Below, piece after piece: positions 5,043 through 5,392 of a stretch of 5,392 nt of DNA (its first letter is position 1; each line of letters opens with the position of its first letter). The DNA lies in NCBI GenBank assembly GCA_900551155.1, contig URVA01000097.1, forward strand, positions 1-5,392, given 5' to 3'. The notes below the pieces were generated by a model. The model was given only the letters and a program-made list of their open reading frames with translations. It made no database searches and was not told where the DNA came from. This DNA comes from an uncultured Eggerthella sp. (GTDB lineage: Bacteria > Actinomycetota > Coriobacteriia > Coriobacteriales > Eggerthellaceae). A program made the translations under genes and the position numbers.

Positions 5043-5392
5043 CTACCCTTGCATTCGATACCATTCGCGCGCTGCTTCAGATGCAAGAGATGATGGATAG
5101 CCAGATCGAATAAGTTTTGCATAAGCTGCTTGCAATTTATTTTTTGCACGGGGAGGTTTTTTGCATAATAAAGCGATAGCTGAATCTTTTTGACTAGGAA
5201 ACAATCTCAAGTATGCATCAGGAAAATTGTCCAAATCTTTTTCAGGGTTTATTCCGTTACGTTTTAACTCCGCAACAATGCCAGATAATCCCTTTCCAGC
5301 TCTAAGGCGACTACGTATAAGAACATCAGCAAACCGAACGTCGTCTAAATATCCACAACGAAGTGCTTTATCTACCGCACTTGTAATAGCTT
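5043..5392 (-). CDS. recX: Regulatory protein RecX, C-terminal part (cut by window edge)
   Basis: RecX binds RecA filaments and modulates, usually inhibits, recombination and SOS induction. The visible 115 residues end at a TAG at 5043-5045; the N-terminal part lies beyond the right edge. The frame reads through a RecX-type three-helix repeat with the characteristic YLDDVRFADVLIRSRL, then GKGLSGIVAELKRNGI, where basic residues and the GKG turn fit the family. A second repeat near the end contains AAYAKLIRSGYPSSLASEA, matching the usual RecX C-terminal pattern (a hydrophobic helix, R-G-Y/F, then S..L/I..A). RecX commonly follows recA, which I would expect just upstream, outside the window. No terminator is visible between recX and rny, so some read-through into rny is possible. 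Identity rests on motif resemblance and on the neighbourhood. Confidence 0.85.
   Translation of the reverse strand, partial: AITSAVDKALRCGYLDDVRFADVLIRSRLRAGKGLSGIVAELKRNGINPEKDLDNFPDAYLRLFPSQKDSAIALLCKKPPRAKNKLQAAYAKLIRSGYPSSLASEAAREWYRMQG

Noticed and set aside
4952..5149. 65-codon minus-strand frame across the end of recX
   Set aside because: It overlaps the recX frame, which carries clear family motifs; this frame has none.
1..5392. CRISPR array, mobile element, tRNA or rRNA gene
   Set aside because: No spaced direct repeats, transposase motifs, terminal repeats or cloverleaf sequences were seen on either strand.

Overview
All recognisable genes in this window lie on the minus strand. 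In transcription order they are recX (3' part, cut by the right edge), rny (RNase Y), a gene for an uncharacterised GHKL-type ATPase with a possible helix-turn-helix, spoVS, miaB, and the first 28 codons of miaA (cut by the left edge). The plus-strand open frames and the other minus-strand frames are shadows of these genes.

The DNA is moderately AT-rich. The order recX, rny, extra gene, spoVS, miaB, miaA resembles the recA-rny-ymdB-spoVS-miaB neighbourhood of Bacillota. Here the slot between rny and spoVS is held by a GHKL ATPase instead of the YmdB phosphodiesterase. From memory of genomes, this layout fits low-GC Coriobacteriia (Atopobium/Fannyhessea/Lancefieldella-like Actinomycetota). That placement is inference from synteny and protein style, with no database search behind it.

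Layout by position. 5043-5392: C-terminal RecX, a RecA modulator. 4790-5042: a 253-base AT-rich spacer with two sigma70-like promoter candidates and several small inverted repeats, forming a long leader for rny. 3254-4789: complete rny. 3203-3236: a strong rho-independent terminator just after rny, whose T-tract abuts the ribosome binding site of the next gene. 2052-3191: the GHKL ATPase gene. 1928-2051: spacer with the best promoter candidate in the window. 1610-1927: spoVS. 1514-1609: spacer with no clear terminator or promoter. 86-1513: miaB with a TTG start. 1-86: start of miaA, GTG start, sharing one base with the miaB stop.

The likely units are rny (ending at the terminator), the ATPase gene (reached by read-through or by a promoter inside rny), and a spoVS-miaB-miaA operon. 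MiaA and MiaB act one after the other on tRNA position A37 (i6A, then ms2i6A). RNase Y controls mRNA decay at the membrane. SpoVS is a small conserved Alba-like regulator. The ATPase is the least understood part: it has intact N, G1 and G2 nucleotide-binding motifs but no visible histidine-kinase dimerisation/phosphoacceptor domain, and its central region resembles a DNA-binding helix-turn-helix.
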